Below, in pieces: positions 23,646 through 32,854 of a stretch of DNA of 64,000 nt. The DNA lies in the NCBI RefSeq assembly GCF_026342405.1, contig NZ_JAPEMU010000001.1, positions 3,968,001 to 4,032,000 on the forward strand. The letters run 5' to 3'. Position numbers and translations under genes: made by a program. The notes under the pieces were generated by a model that worked only from the letters and a program-made list of their open reading frames with translations, ran no database searches and had not been told where the DNA came from. Position 1 is the stretch's first letter, and every line of letters starts with the position of its first letter. Source of the stretch: Kitasatospora sp. NBC_00240. GTDB lineage: Bacteria; Actinomycetota; Actinomycetes; Streptomycetales; Streptomycetaceae.

Positions 23646-26456
23646 ATGACGGGGACGGCAGACGTGGGCGTGGACGAGGACTCCGACGAGTCCGCCGCCG
23701 ACATGTCCGCAGGCCACGGCGACGGGTCGGCCGCCACGCCGGAAGTGTCCCTGATCAAGGACGGTCGGTTCAAGACCCCGCGGCCGCCGAAATCCGCCGG
23801 CGCCGCGGTGCCCTCGCCGGCGGTGCCCGAACCCGGGCCGGCCGACCTCCCGCCGCCGATCGAACTGCCGGACCTGGAGGCGGAGCCCACCCAGCCGCTC
23901 CCCGAGCCCGAACCCCGGCCGGAGCCGGAGCAGGAGCCGAAGCAGGGTGCCCAGGGCCCGCTGACCGACCCGCTCGACGAAGCCCCCCACCTGGACGTCG
24001 ACGAGCCGCTGCTGGCCGCCCGCGCCCACCGCCCCTCCGACCTGATCCGCTTCCTGGCCGGCGTGTTCGGGATCGTCGCACTGTTCGTCCTGGCCAGCGT
24101 CGCGACCTCGACCACCAGCGGGATCGAGATCGACATCAGCTCCAACGCGGAGCGGATCTCCCCCGTCCTGTCCACCATCGCCGGGCTGGTCTCCAGCGTC
24201 GCGGTGCTGGCCGTCCCGCTGGCCTTCGCGGTGGAGCGCCTGATCAAACGCGACGGCCTGCGGGTCGCCGACGGCGTGCTCGCCTCCGTCCTCGCGTACG
24301 GGGTGTCGCTCGGCATCGACTGGTGGGTGGCCGAGGGCGCCTCGGAGACCATCCGGGACGCACTGACCCGGCTGCCGACCGACAGCGCGGGCACCCTCAC
24401 CGACCCGGTGCACGGCTACCTCGCACCGGTCATCGCCTATATGACGGCGGTCGGCATGTCGAGCCGCCCGCGCTGGCGGGTGGCCCTGTGGGTGGTGGTC
24501 ATCCTCAGCGGCGCCACCGAGCTGATCAGCGGTTACACCACACCGCTCTCGCTGCTGCTGACCGTCCTGATCGGCTGGTCCGTCGCCTACGGCACGCTCT
24601 ACGCGATCGGCTCGCCGAACATCCGCCCGACCGGCCAGCACCTGATGATCGGCCTGCGCAAGGTCGGCTTCACCCCGGCCAGCGCGCACCGGGCCCCCGA
24701 CGCCCCCGGCGGCACCCGCCGCTACCACGTGACCCAGCAGACCGGCCCCCCGCTGGACGTGCACATCGTCGACCGGGAGCAGCAGGCCTCGGGCTTCTTC
24801 TACCGCGCCTGGCGCCGGCTGCGGCTGCGCTCGGTGGCCGTCCGGCGCAGCCCGCAGTCGCTGCGCCAGGCCCTGGAGCAGGAGGCGCTGATCGCGTACG
24901 CGGCGGCCGCCTCCGGTGCCCAGGCCCCCCAGTTGGTGGCCACCTCCGAGCTCGGGCCGGACGCCGCCATCCTGGTCTACGAGAACGTCGAGGGCCGGCC
25001 GCTGGACGACCTGGCGGACGAGGAGATCACCGACCAGGTGATGGCCTCCCTCTGGGAGTCGGTCGCCGCCCTGCACGAGCGCCGGATCGCCCACCGCCGG
25101 CTCACCGGCGAGTCGCTGCTGGTGGTGGACGACAAGACGGCCTGCCTGGTCAACCTCTCCGGCGGCGACATCGCGGCGAGCGACCTGACCCTGCGCATCG
25201 ACGTCGCCCAGCTGGTCACCACCTTCGCTCTGCGGATCGGCCCGGAGCGGGCGGTCAGCGTCGCCAACCACGTGCTCGGGCCGGAGCGGGTGGCGGCCGC
25301 GCTGCCGCTGCTCCAGCCGGTCGGCATGAGCCGCTCCACCCGGGTCGACCTCAAGCGCCTCAGCAAGGAGCGCAAGGCCGCCGCCCAGGCCCGCGCCCTG
25401 GAGCAGGTCGCCGCCGGGGAGCGCACCCAGCAGCAGGCCGAGGAGGACATCGCGGTGGCCGGCGAGGACCTCCTCAGCCGGATCCGCGGGCAGATTCTGC
25501 AGATCGCCCCCGAGGCACCGATGGAGCCGGCCAAGCTGGAGCGGCTGAAGCCGAAGACCCTGATCATGGTCATCGCGCTCACCTTCGCCGCCTACCTGGC
25601 GCTGACCACCATCAAGCCCGCGCAGCTCAAGCTCTCCCAGATGAACTGGGCCTGGGCGGCGCTGGCCCTGGCGGCCGCCGCCTTCAGCTACATCGCCGCC
25701 TCGATGAGCCTGACCGGCTTCGTACCCGAGCGGCTGCCGTTCCGGCGGACGGTCGCGGCCCAGGTCGCCGGCTCCTTCGTGAAACTGGTGGCGCCCGCCG
25801 CGATCGGCGGCATCGCGCTGAACACCCGCTACCTGCAGAAGTCCGGCATCCGGCCGGGCCAGGCGGTGGCGAGCGTCGGCGCCTCCCAGCTGGCCGGCCT
25901 GGCCGGGCACCTGCTGCTGCTGTTCAGCTTCGGTCTGATCACCGGCAGCCAGACCAACGGCGACCTCAGCGCCTCCCGCGCGGTCATCATCGGTGTGCTG
26001 GCGGCCGCCGTGCTGGCCCTGGTGGTGGCCGCCGTCGGCCCGCTGCGGCGCTTCGTGGTGACCAGGGTCCGCTCGCTGTTCTTCGGGGTCGTCCCGCGGA
26101 TGCTCGACCTGATGCAGACCCCGACCAAGCTGCTCACCGGCTTCGGCGGCATCCTGCTGCTGACCATGAGCTTCACCGCCTGCCTGGACGCCTCGGTGCA
26201 GGCCTTCGGCGGGGACATCAGCTTCTCCGCGGTGGCCGTGGTGTTCCTGACCGCCAACGCGGCCGGGTCCGCCATTCCCACCCCGGGCGGGATCGGCCCG
26301 GTGGAGTTCGCGCTGATCGGTGCGCTGACGGTGGCCGGGGTCCCGCCGGCGGTGGCCACCCCGGCCGTCTTCCTCTACCGGGCGCTGACCTTCTGGCTGC
26401 CGGTGCTGCCGGGCTGGATCGCCTACAACGTCCTGCAGCGCAAGGGCTCGCTCTAG
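23646..26456 (+). CDS. Lysylphosphatidylglycerol synthase TM-like (UPF0104) protein with kinase-like segment
   Basis: About 936 residues. The first 120 are acidic and Pro-rich, probably disordered. A group of membrane helices follows (about 130-330). A soluble middle region (about 350-600) looks like a degenerate kinase: a Glu in EQEALIAYAAAAS, a hinge-like ILVYENVEGRPL, and HERRIAHRRLTGESLLVV in place of the catalytic HxDLxxxN loop, so the Asp is missing. The C-terminal third is a UPF0104/AglD-like multi-helix domain (GGIALNTRYLQKSG, PTPGGIGPVE) related to MprF flippases. An ATG at 23646 has GAGGA nine bases upstream. It faces away from the ATL gene. Lipid or lipid-linked substrate transport is inferred. 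Confidence 0.82.
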   Translation: MTGTADVGVDEDSDESAADMSAGHGDGSAATPEVSLIKDGRFKTPRPPKSAGAAVPSPAVPEPGPADLPPPIELPDLEAEPTQPLPEPEPRPEPEQEPKQGAQGPLTDPLDEAPHLDVDEPLLAARAHRPSDLIRFLAGVFGIVALFVLASVATSTTSGIEIDISSNAERISPVLSTIAGLVSSVAVLAVPLAFAVERLIKRDGLRVADGVLASVLAYGVSLGIDWWVAEGASETIRDALTRLPTDSAGTLTDPVHGYLAPVIAYMTAVGMSSRPRWRVALWVVVILSGATELISGYTTPLSLLLTVLIGWSVAYGTLYAIGSPNIRPTGQHLMIGLRKVGFTPASAHRAPDAPGGTRRYHVTQQTGPPLDVHIVDREQQASGFFYRAWRRLRLRSVAVRRSPQSLRQALEQEALIAYAAAASGAQAPQLVATSELGPDAAILVYENVEGRPLDDLADEEITDQVMASLWESVAALHERRIAHRRLTGESLLVVDDKTACLVNLSGGDIAASDLTLRIDVAQLVTTFALRIGPERAVSVANHVLGPERVAAALPLLQPVGMSRSTRVDLKRLSKERKAAAQARALEQVAAGERTQQQAEEDIAVAGEDLLSRIRGQILQIAPEAPMEPAKLERLKPKTLIMVIALTFAAYLALTTIKPAQLKLSQMNWAWAALALAAAAFSYIAASMSLTGFVPERLPFRRTVAAQVAGSFVKLVAPAAIGGIALNTRYLQKSGIRPGQAVASVGASQLAGLAGHLLLLFSFGLITGSQTNGDLSASRAVIIGVLAAAVLALVVAAVGPLRRFVVTRVRSLFFGVVPRMLDLMQTPTKLLTGFGGILLLTMSFTACLDASVQAFGGDISFSAVAVVFLTANAAGSAIPTPGGIGPVEFALIGALTVAGVPPAVATPAVFLYRALTFWLPVLPGWIAYNVLQRKGSL

Positions 26457-26505
26457 CCAGGGCCCCCAGCGGGTACCGGCCCCGCCGCGGCGGCGCCGGG
26501 CAACG

Positions 26506-26553
26506 CGGAGGGGCCGCCGCCTCCTGAAGCTTCAGGAGGCGGCGGCCCCTCCG
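26506..26553. terminator. Perfect 48-base palindrome between convergent genes
   Basis: A 24-bp stem with no spacer, centred on AAGCTT, between the flippase-like gene and moeZ. It should fold into an extended hairpin on either strand and serve as a bidirectional terminator. Confidence 0.88.
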
Positions 26554-26593
26554 GACCTTCGCGGAGCCTGACCCCGGCCGGGGTCGCAGGGGC

Positions 26594-27772
26594 CTAGTAG
26601 GCCGGCTTGTGCGGCTCGATCTGGCTGACCCAGCCGAGGATGCCGCCACCGAGGTGGACGGCGTCCGAGAAGCCCGCGGACTTCAGCACGGCCAGCACCT
26701 CGGCCGAGCGGACGCCCGACTTGCAGTGCAGCACGATCTTCTTGTCCTGCGGGAGCGTCTCCAGGGCGTTGCCCATGAGGAACTCGTTCTTCGGGATCAG
26801 CACCGCGCCGGGGATGTTGACGATCTCGTACTCGCCGGGCTCGCGGACGTCGATCAGGAGGATGTCCTCCTTGTCGTCCTGCCACTGCTTGAGCTGCTTC
26901 GAGGTGATGGTCGAGCCCGCGGCGGCGGCCTGGGCCTCGTCCGACACGACGCCGCAGAAGGCCTCGTAGTCGATCAGCTCGGTGACGGTGGGGTTCTCAC
27001 CGCAGAGCGCGCAGTCCGGGTCCTTGCGGACCTTGACCTGGCGGTAGTTCATCTCCAGGGCGTCGTAGATCATCAGCCGGCCGACCAGCGGCTCGCCGAC
27101 ACCGGCGAGCAGCTTGATCGCCTCGGTGACCTGGATCGAGCCGATGGAGGCGCAGAGCACGCCCAGCACGCCGCCCTCGGAGCAGGACGGGACCATGCCG
27201 GCCGGCGGGGCCTCCGGGTAGAGGCAGCGGTAGCAGGGGCCGTGCTCGGCCCAGAACACGCTGGCCTGGCCGTCGAAGCGGTAGATCGAGCCCCAGACGT
27301 ACGGCTTGCCGAGCAGCACCGCGGCGTCGTTCACCAGGTAGCGGGTGGCGAAGTTGTCGGTGCCGTCCACGATCAGGTCGTAGCCGGAGAAGATCTCCAT
27401 CACGTTGGAGTTGTCGAGGCGGTCCTCGTGGAGGATCACGTTGACGTAGGGGTTGATCTCCAGCACGGACTCCCGCGCGGACTCACCCTTGGAACGGCCG
27501 ATGTCGGACTGACCGTGGATGATCTGGCGCTGCAGGTTGGACTCGTCGACGACGTCGAACTCGACGATGCCGAGCGTGCCCACACCGGCCGCGGCCAGGT
27601 ACATCAGCGCGGGGGATCCGAGGCCGCCGGCGCCGACACACAGCACCTTGGCGTTCTTCAGCCGCTTCTGCCCGGCCATGCCCACGTCGGGGATGATCAG
27701 GTGGCGGGAGTACCTGCGGACCTCGTCGACGGTGAGCTCGGCGGCCGGCTCGACCAGGGGTGGCAGCGACAC
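26594..27772 (-). CDS. moeZ: MoeZ: ThiF/MoeB adenylyltransferase fused to rhodanese
   Basis: A 392-residue two-domain protein. The N-terminal adenylyltransferase has GAGGLGSPAL (ATP loop), the RQIIH segment, the conserved DGTDNFATRY, and zinc pairs CYRC and CALC. The C-terminal rhodanese carries the persulfide Cys in LHCKSGVRS. Such proteins activate the C-terminal Gly of ubiquitin-like sulfur carriers and load sulfur for molybdopterin, thiamine, cysteine and secondary metabolites. GTG start at 27772. A single-copy, broadly used enzyme in actinomycetes; monocistronic here. Confidence 0.94.
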   Translation of the reverse strand: MSLPPLVEPAAELTVDEVRRYSRHLIIPDVGMAGQKRLKNAKVLCVGAGGLGSPALMYLAAAGVGTLGIVEFDVVDESNLQRQIIHGQSDIGRSKGESARESVLEINPYVNVILHEDRLDNSNVMEIFSGYDLIVDGTDNFATRYLVNDAAVLLGKPYVWGSIYRFDGQASVFWAEHGPCYRCLYPEAPPAGMVPSCSEGGVLGVLCASIGSIQVTEAIKLLAGVGEPLVGRLMIYDALEMNYRQVKVRKDPDCALCGENPTVTELIDYEAFCGVVSDEAQAAAAGSTITSKQLKQWQDDKEDILLIDVREPGEYEIVNIPGAVLIPKNEFLMGNALETLPQDKKIVLHCKSGVRSAEVLAVLKSAGFSDAVHLGGGILGWVSQIEPHKPAY

Positions 27773-27986
27773 GGTGACTCCGATGGTCGTCAGTTCAGGT
27801 TCGGCCGCGCCGCCCGGATGGATCCGGCGCCGTCGAACGGTGGCATTGCTAGGCCAACAGTGTCATGCCACCTCTGTATTCCGAGACAGCTCGTCCGATG
27901 GGCGAGACGGTGCGCACCGGATCGTGGGACCCGCCCCCGGCCGGCCGTCCGCGGACCTACCGGCCGTGGGCCCGGAGCGCCGCCGG

Positions 27987-28015
27987 CCCGGGCCCCCGAC
28001 CGTCGGGGGCCCGGG
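27987..28015 (-). terminator. Terminator of the epimerase gene; gap 27773-28101 otherwise empty
   Basis: Thirteen-base perfect arms (27987-27999 and 28003-28015) with a three-base loop, about 90 bases beyond the epimerase stop. The rest of the gap should contain the moeZ promoter; an AT-richer patch at 27841-27890 is the best candidate, but I cannot assign boxes with confidence. Confidence 0.7.
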
Positions 28016-28101
28016 GGCCGGGCCGGGGCGGGGGCCCGCGACCTGCCCAGCCCCACCCCGGGCCTGCCCCGGAGCAGCCACGGAACAGCCACGGAACAGG
28101 C

Positions 28102-29115
28102 TCAGACCCGGCAGGCGGTCTCCAGCCAGATGTCGCCCAGCGACTCCTCCAGCGGAACCTGTGTCCGCCAGCCGAGACGGTCCCTGGCCGTCCGGACGTC
28201 CGCCTGCCGCCACGGCACCGGCTCCGCGGCCGGCGAGCGTCCGTCGACCGACCGGCCCTCGGCGGCGCGGGACTCCGCCGTACGGTGGCCGGCCAGGTGG
28301 TGCGCCAACGGGTGCAGCAGATGGTCGGCGGCGCCCGCCGACTGCGCCGGAAGCAGCGCCGGCCGGCTCTCCTCGGCCACCGTGCCCTCGAACCCGGCCG
28401 TCCGGACCAGCATCTGGGCGGCGTCCCTGGCCCGGACGGCGTGCCCGCTGCCGATGTTGATCACGCCGGTGGCCGCCGAGACCGCCGCCGACTGGATCGC
28501 CCGCGCGACGTCCCGGACGTCGACGAAATCCCGGTATCCGGACAGGTCCGGCATCCGCACCACCGACTCGTCCCGCTCCAGCGCCCGGCGCAGCCCCTCC
28601 GAGAGCCGACCGAAGAGGGAGGCCGTGGGCGCGCCCGGGCCCACCACGTCGAAGACCCGCAGCACGGTGGCGTCCAGCCCGGAGGCCAGCACCAGCTCCG
28701 TCCCGGCGAGCTTGGACACCCCGTACGGGCCGACCGGGCGCGGCTCGGCGCTCTCCGCGATCGGGATCCCGCCCGGCACCGGACCGTACTCGGCGGCCGA
28801 GCCGACATGGACCAGCCGGGCCGGCTCCCGGCTGCGCCGGATCGCCTCGCAGACGGTGGCGACGGCCAGCGTGTTCGACCTGATCAGCACCCGGGAGCTG
28901 CCGTAGGTCGCCCCGGCGCAGTTGATCACCACCTGCGGAGCCACCGCGTCGAGGAACCTGGCCAGCGCACCCGGGCTCCCCGTGGTCAGGTCGAAGCGGA
29001 TGTCGGCGGAGTCACGCCGGCCGAGCACCGTCACCTGCAACTCCTGGTCCACGAGCAGACGATCGGTGACCCGACGGCCGATAAAGCCGTCGGCGCCCAG
29101 CAGCAGCACCCTCAT
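28102..29115 (-). CDS. NAD-dependent epimerase/dehydratase (SDR family)
   Basis: A 337-residue extended short-chain dehydrogenase. It begins MRVLLLGADGFIGRRV, a Rossmann GxxGxxG variant. The catalytic set is present: the Ser in HVGSAAEYG and YGVSK (Tyr-x3-Lys), plus a sugar-binding C-terminal half with YRDFVDVRDVA. Closest in style to nucleotide-sugar 4-epimerases or dTDP-sugar reductases. A long Ala/His-rich stretch (about residues 255-295) looks like a family-specific insertion. ATG at 29115. With the upstream glycosyltransferase it suggests synthesis of a surface glycan or glycosylated product; the sugar is unknown. Confidence 0.87.
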   Translation of the reverse strand: MRVLLLGADGFIGRRVTDRLLVDQELQVTVLGRRDSADIRFDLTTGSPGALARFLDAVAPQVVINCAGATYGSSRVLIRSNTLAVATVCEAIRRSREPARLVHVGSAAEYGPVPGGIPIAESAEPRPVGPYGVSKLAGTELVLASGLDATVLRVFDVVGPGAPTASLFGRLSEGLRRALERDESVVRMPDLSGYRDFVDVRDVARAIQSAAVSAATGVINIGSGHAVRARDAAQMLVRTAGFEGTVAEESRPALLPAQSAGAADHLLHPLAHHLAGHRTAESRAAEGRSVDGRSPAAEPVPWRQADVRTARDRLGWRTQVPLEESLGDIWLETACRV

Positions 29116-29411
29116 CGGGGGGCGTCCTTCCACGAAGCAAGGTCTTGGACGACCTGGCGGATCAGATAAAAATTCGGAAGTGAGATCAGGATGGGTCTGC
29201 GGGAGCCACAGCAGTGCGCCCTCGGACCCGGGGCCGGACGCGTACCGGCCCGGCGGGCCGTGACCACCGGCCCCGCGGGAAGCAAACGACCACCGCTCGC
29301 CGCGGCGGACGGACCCGGCCCTCGGGCAGCCCGTCCGTCCGGACGGCGGCACGCCCCGCGGGCTCCCGGCAGCAGCTGCCCGCAGCGACTGCCGGCCGGC
29401 ACCTGGCCGGC

Positions 29412-30890
29412 TCAGCGGTACGAGCCCGGCCGTCCCAGCACCACCCAGGCGTACGGCAGCAGCACGGCCACGGCGGGCCCGCTGCCGAGCAGCAGCGCAC
29501 CGGCCGGGCCGTGCTCCGCGAGCAACGGCCAGCCGAGGCCCGGCCGGACTTGGAGCAGCAGCAAGGTCGCCCCGGCGGAGCCCGCCGCGAGGGCGGCGGC
29601 CGCCGCTCCGGCCCGGCCGCAGTGCAGCAGCAGCACGGCGAGCAGGAGGAGCAGCCCCTGGCCGCCCTGGGCCGCCCACTGGACCGCGTCCGCGCGGTGC
29701 GCCACGGCGTGCAGCAGCCCGCCGCCCGGCGGGCCGGGCCGGGGCGCGACGGCGGTGAGCACCGCGAGGGCGGCGAAGGTCAGCACGGCCAGCACCGCCA
29801 GGTGCAGGCCGACCGCCACCGGCAGCACCGGGCGCAGCCGGGAGCGGAAGTCGGTGATCGTGGCGGCCGTCCGCAGGTGTATCCGGCCGACGTGCCGGAA
29901 CCAGCGGGCGGACCACTCGGCCGCACCCAGCGCCGCCCCGGCCGCGACCACCATCGCGGCCTGGGCCGGGCCGGCCCCGGCCGCGAGGGGCAGCAGCAGG
30001 GTGGCGGCGGCCGCCAGGCCGTAGCCGAGCACGGCCGGCCGCGGGCGCCGCCGTCCGGGCCGCGCCGGACCGGCGCTCCACGGGCTGACGCTCCACGGGC
30101 CGGGCCGGCCCGCCAGCTGTTCCGGTCGCTCGGGGGCCTCGGGATGCCCGGTCTCCGGGCCGGCGTTCGGCCCGGAGCCGGTCGCCGGATGCACGGCCGA
30201 CCCCGACCCGGTCAGCGCGTGCACGGCGGCGGCCGCCAGCCAGCCGCCCGCCGCCAGCACCGCCAGCAGGCCGAGGGCCCCCGGCGGTCCCGGGCGTGCG
30301 CCCCGGACGGCCGCCAGGGCCGCGCAGGGAAGCGCCGAGGCCAGGGCCGTCCACAGAGCCGCGCCGGAGCGCCGCCGCCAGGACTCCCCCGGCTCGGCGG
30401 CCCCCGGATCGGGCGGGCGGCGCGGCACCCGGGCGTACAACTCCTCGGCCAGCGAGAAGACGTCCGCGTGCCGGTAGCGGGCCGCCGCGCCCGGGCCGAG
30501 GCCGGCCTCCTCCAGGACCGCCGCGATCTCCAGCGGGTCGACCGCCTGCTCGCACAGGGCGCGGTGGCGCGCCATCAGTTCACGTACCGGGTCGCCGACC
30601 GCGCCCCGCGATCCGGCCGGCTCCGGATCGTCCTCCCCGGGGCCGAGCGCGTCCACGGGCACCAGGCCCGACGGCGTCCCGACCGGCGACGACTCCCCGG
30701 CCGGCGGCCCGCCCGGCAGCGGGCCGCCCGATAACGGACCGCCCGATAACGGACCGCCCGCAGGCAATCCGTCCGACGACGGGCCGTCCGGCAGGTACCG
30801 GCCCGGGCGCCGGACACCGGGCACCCGCCCGGCCGGTGCCCGGCGGGCCGCCGCCGGGGTGGCCCCGCGCGCTGGATCCCGGCCGGCCAT
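29412..30890 (-). CDS. Multi-pass membrane protein of the glycosyltransferase cluster
   Basis: A 492-residue protein of no family I recognise. The N-terminal ~100 residues are Pro/Gly/Arg-rich, contain a short PLSGG repeat and look disordered; then comes a charged helical section (ELMARHRALCEQAVDPLEI and on) that may fold. About eight hydrophobic segments follow from about residue 180 to the end, separated by Pro/Gly-rich loops. Its ATG overlaps the glycosyltransferase stop by one base (TGATG), so the two are coupled. A role as scaffold, polymerase or transporter for the glycan made by its neighbours is possible (PelF/PelG-like pairing comes to mind) but only inferred. Confidence 0.72.
   Translation of the reverse strand: MAGRDPARGATPAAARRAPAGRVPGVRRPGRYLPDGPSSDGLPAGGPLSGGPLSGGPLPGGPPAGESSPVGTPSGLVPVDALGPGEDDPEPAGSRGAVGDPVRELMARHRALCEQAVDPLEIAAVLEEAGLGPGAAARYRHADVFSLAEELYARVPRRPPDPGAAEPGESWRRRSGAALWTALASALPCAALAAVRGARPGPPGALGLLAVLAAGGWLAAAAVHALTGSGSAVHPATGSGPNAGPETGHPEAPERPEQLAGRPGPWSVSPWSAGPARPGRRRPRPAVLGYGLAAAATLLLPLAAGAGPAQAAMVVAAGAALGAAEWSARWFRHVGRIHLRTAATITDFRSRLRPVLPVAVGLHLAVLAVLTFAALAVLTAVAPRPGPPGGGLLHAVAHRADAVQWAAQGGQGLLLLLAVLLLHCGRAGAAAAALAAGSAGATLLLLQVRPGLGWPLLAEHGPAGALLLGSGPAVAVLLPYAWVVLGRPGSYR
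30721..30765 (-). repeat. 15-bp tandem repeat in the membrane protein gene
   Basis: Three in-frame 15-bp units (30721-30735, 30736-30750, 30751-30765; core GACCGCCCGATAAC) encoding repeated Pro-Leu-Ser-Gly-Gly in the disordered N-terminus. Confidence 0.85.
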
Positions 30891-32536
30891 CAGACCACCT
30901 CCGCCAACGCTTCCGGCTTGGCCTCCGGCTCGGCGCCGGTCCCGGCCTCGCTCCGGGTCGGCCGCTGCCCGCCGCCCGTCCCGTCGGCGGCCGGGGCGCG
31001 GCCTGCCGGCCCGGCGGCCATCCAGTACTCGGCCGGCCGGGCGAACGGCCGCAGCCGCTGCCCCGAGGCGCCGCTCCGGCCGTCCGGATAGGCCGGCCAG
31101 TTCGAGACCAGCTCCAGGTAGATGTCGCGGAAGGCGGTGACCACCGGCTCCACGGCGAAGCGTTCCTGCGCGCGCAGCCTGCCCGAGAGCCCCAGGCGCG
31201 AGCGGCGTTCCTCGTCCCTCAACAGGGCCAGGCAGGCGCCTGCCAGTGCCTGCGGATCCCTCGGCGGCACCAGGAGGCCGGTCGGCCCGACCACCTCACG
31301 GGCCACCCCGGTGTCGGTCGAGACCACCGCGCGGCCGCTCAGCATCGCGTCCGCGAGCAGCAGCGGGCCCCGCTGGACCAGTGCCGTGAAGACCACCACC
31401 GTGCCGCTGCGCCAGGCCTCGGCGGCGGAGGCCGGCCGGCCGGCGAACTCCACCGACCCGGTCAGGCCGAGCCGCCCGGCCAGCGCCTCGCAGTGCGCGA
31501 GGTAGTCCGGCGCGGCCTCCTCGCCGTGGATCAGCAGCCGGGCCGCGGGCAGCTCCGCGTGGATCCGGGCGAAGGCGTGCAGCATCAGGGCAGGGTCGCG
31601 CCCGGGCTCCAGCGGGCCGACCCACACCACCGTGGGCGCCGTCGGCTCCGGGCCGGCGGCCGGCCGGGCCACCGCCGGGGTGCCCTCGTGGACGACCCTG
31701 GTGCGGGCCGGGTCGGCGCCGACCCGGCGCTGCCACTGCTGGTCGTGGGCGCTGCCCGGGGTGAGGAGGGCGGCCTGCCGGTAGGTCTCCTCGGTGAGCA
31801 GCCGGAAGAAGGTGAGCAGCAGGGCGCGGACCGGCCAGCGGTAGGGCGCCTCGCGGTAGCCGGCGTACTGCTCGCGCAGGTGCAGGCCGTGTTCGGTGAC
31901 CACGAACGGCACCCCGTGCAGCTGCTTCGCGGCGAGCGCGGGCAGGGCCGCGGGGCCGGTGCCGATCACGTGGCAGACGTCCGCGGCGCCGAGGCCGCCG
32001 GGCCCGGTGCCGTACCAGGGCGCGGACAGCGGCCGCAGGCACTGCTCCAGCAGGTCGGCGGCGACCAGGACGTCCCTGACCATCGGCTGTCCGGCCGCGG
32101 TGTCGGCGCCGGGCGATCTCCAGGCGCGCTCCAGGACCCGCTGGGCCTGCCCGGAGGCGAGGAAGGCGGGCAGGCCGCCGTCCGCCCGGGCCAGCTCGGC
32201 CAGCCGGTACAGGCCGGGGCCGAAGGAGCCGCGCTCGCGCGGCATCACCAGGGCCCGGACCAGCTGCTCGTACGCCCGCTGGTACTGCCGCCGGCGCAGG
32301 GCGACGGGCCCGCGCCCGGCGGGCCGCACGCCCCACATCGGCAGTTCGTGCACGGCGTCGAAGCGCCCCTGGACGCCGCCCGGCCCGTCGCCCGCCGTGC
32401 CCCGGCCGGCCGGGCCGGCCAGCACGTACAGCTCGAACTCGTGCTCGCGCAGGCCCTCGGCCAGCCGGGCACTCCAGCCCGGGCCGCCACGCTGTGCGTA
32501 CGGCCGGGCGCCCTCGGTGAGCAGTGCGATGCGCAC
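30890..32536 (-). CDS. Family 4-like glycosyltransferase (PelF/DUF3492 type)
   Basis: About 548 residues with a GT-B fold. The N-terminus VRIALLTEGARPY...GGPGWSARL matches the DUF3492 start of PelF-like enzymes. In the C-terminal half are VVWVGPLEPGRDP, LLIHGEE, and the donor-binding LLADAMLSGRAVVSTDTG-like region with its conserved Glu-equivalent position shifted. The GTG at 32536 has GGAGG six bases upstream; an ATG further out (32563) lacks this. PelF transfers UDP-sugars in exopolysaccharide synthesis; the donor here is unknown. The gene is translationally coupled to the membrane protein. Confidence 0.85.
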   Translation of the reverse strand: MRIALLTEGARPYAQRGGPGWSARLAEGLREHEFELYVLAGPAGRGTAGDGPGGVQGRFDAVHELPMWGVRPAGRGPVALRRRQYQRAYEQLVRALVMPRERGSFGPGLYRLAELARADGGLPAFLASGQAQRVLERAWRSPGADTAAGQPMVRDVLVAADLLEQCLRPLSAPWYGTGPGGLGAADVCHVIGTGPAALPALAAKQLHGVPFVVTEHGLHLREQYAGYREAPYRWPVRALLLTFFRLLTEETYRQAALLTPGSAHDQQWQRRVGADPARTRVVHEGTPAVARPAAGPEPTAPTVVWVGPLEPGRDPALMLHAFARIHAELPAARLLIHGEEAAPDYLAHCEALAGRLGLTGSVEFAGRPASAAEAWRSGTVVVFTALVQRGPLLLADAMLSGRAVVSTDTGVAREVVGPTGLLVPPRDPQALAGACLALLRDEERRSRLGLSGRLRAQERFAVEPVVTAFRDIYLELVSNWPAYPDGRSGASGQRLRPFARPAEYWMAAGPAGRAPAADGTGGGQRPTRSEAGTGAEPEAKPEALAEVV

Positions 32537-32854
32537 GAAGACCTCCAGAGCAGAGCGGATCAACGGATTGCTTCAGCAGTCGAGGAGCTGAGGAGCCGGA
32601 TCGGCCGGCGACACCGCCGTCCCGGAGGGGCACCGCTCATGGGCGGCCCGGACGTGCCGCCCGACAGGCCGCACGCCGGCCCGCCGGGCCCCCCTCTCGC
32701 AGCCGCCCCTTCGGGCACCCCGGCGGCTGCTGCTCCCCCACACCTGTTCGGTCCGACATCAAAAAGGTAGGACGGACCGCCGACAATCCATCGGCCGCCT
32801 GCCCGGTTGCCACCTGAACGAGTGAACGGGCGTGACCAACCCTGATCCGGGGCG
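32537..32854 (-). promoter_or_regulatory. Gap upstream of the glycosyltransferase with one inverted repeat
   Basis: Seven-base arms CGGTCCG (32749-32755) and CGGACCG (32773-32779) flank an A-rich centre. A possible minus-strand -10 TACCTT (32769-32764) lies between the arms, so the repeat may be an operator; the -35 is poor. Nothing gene-like is present in the gap. Confidence 0.35.
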
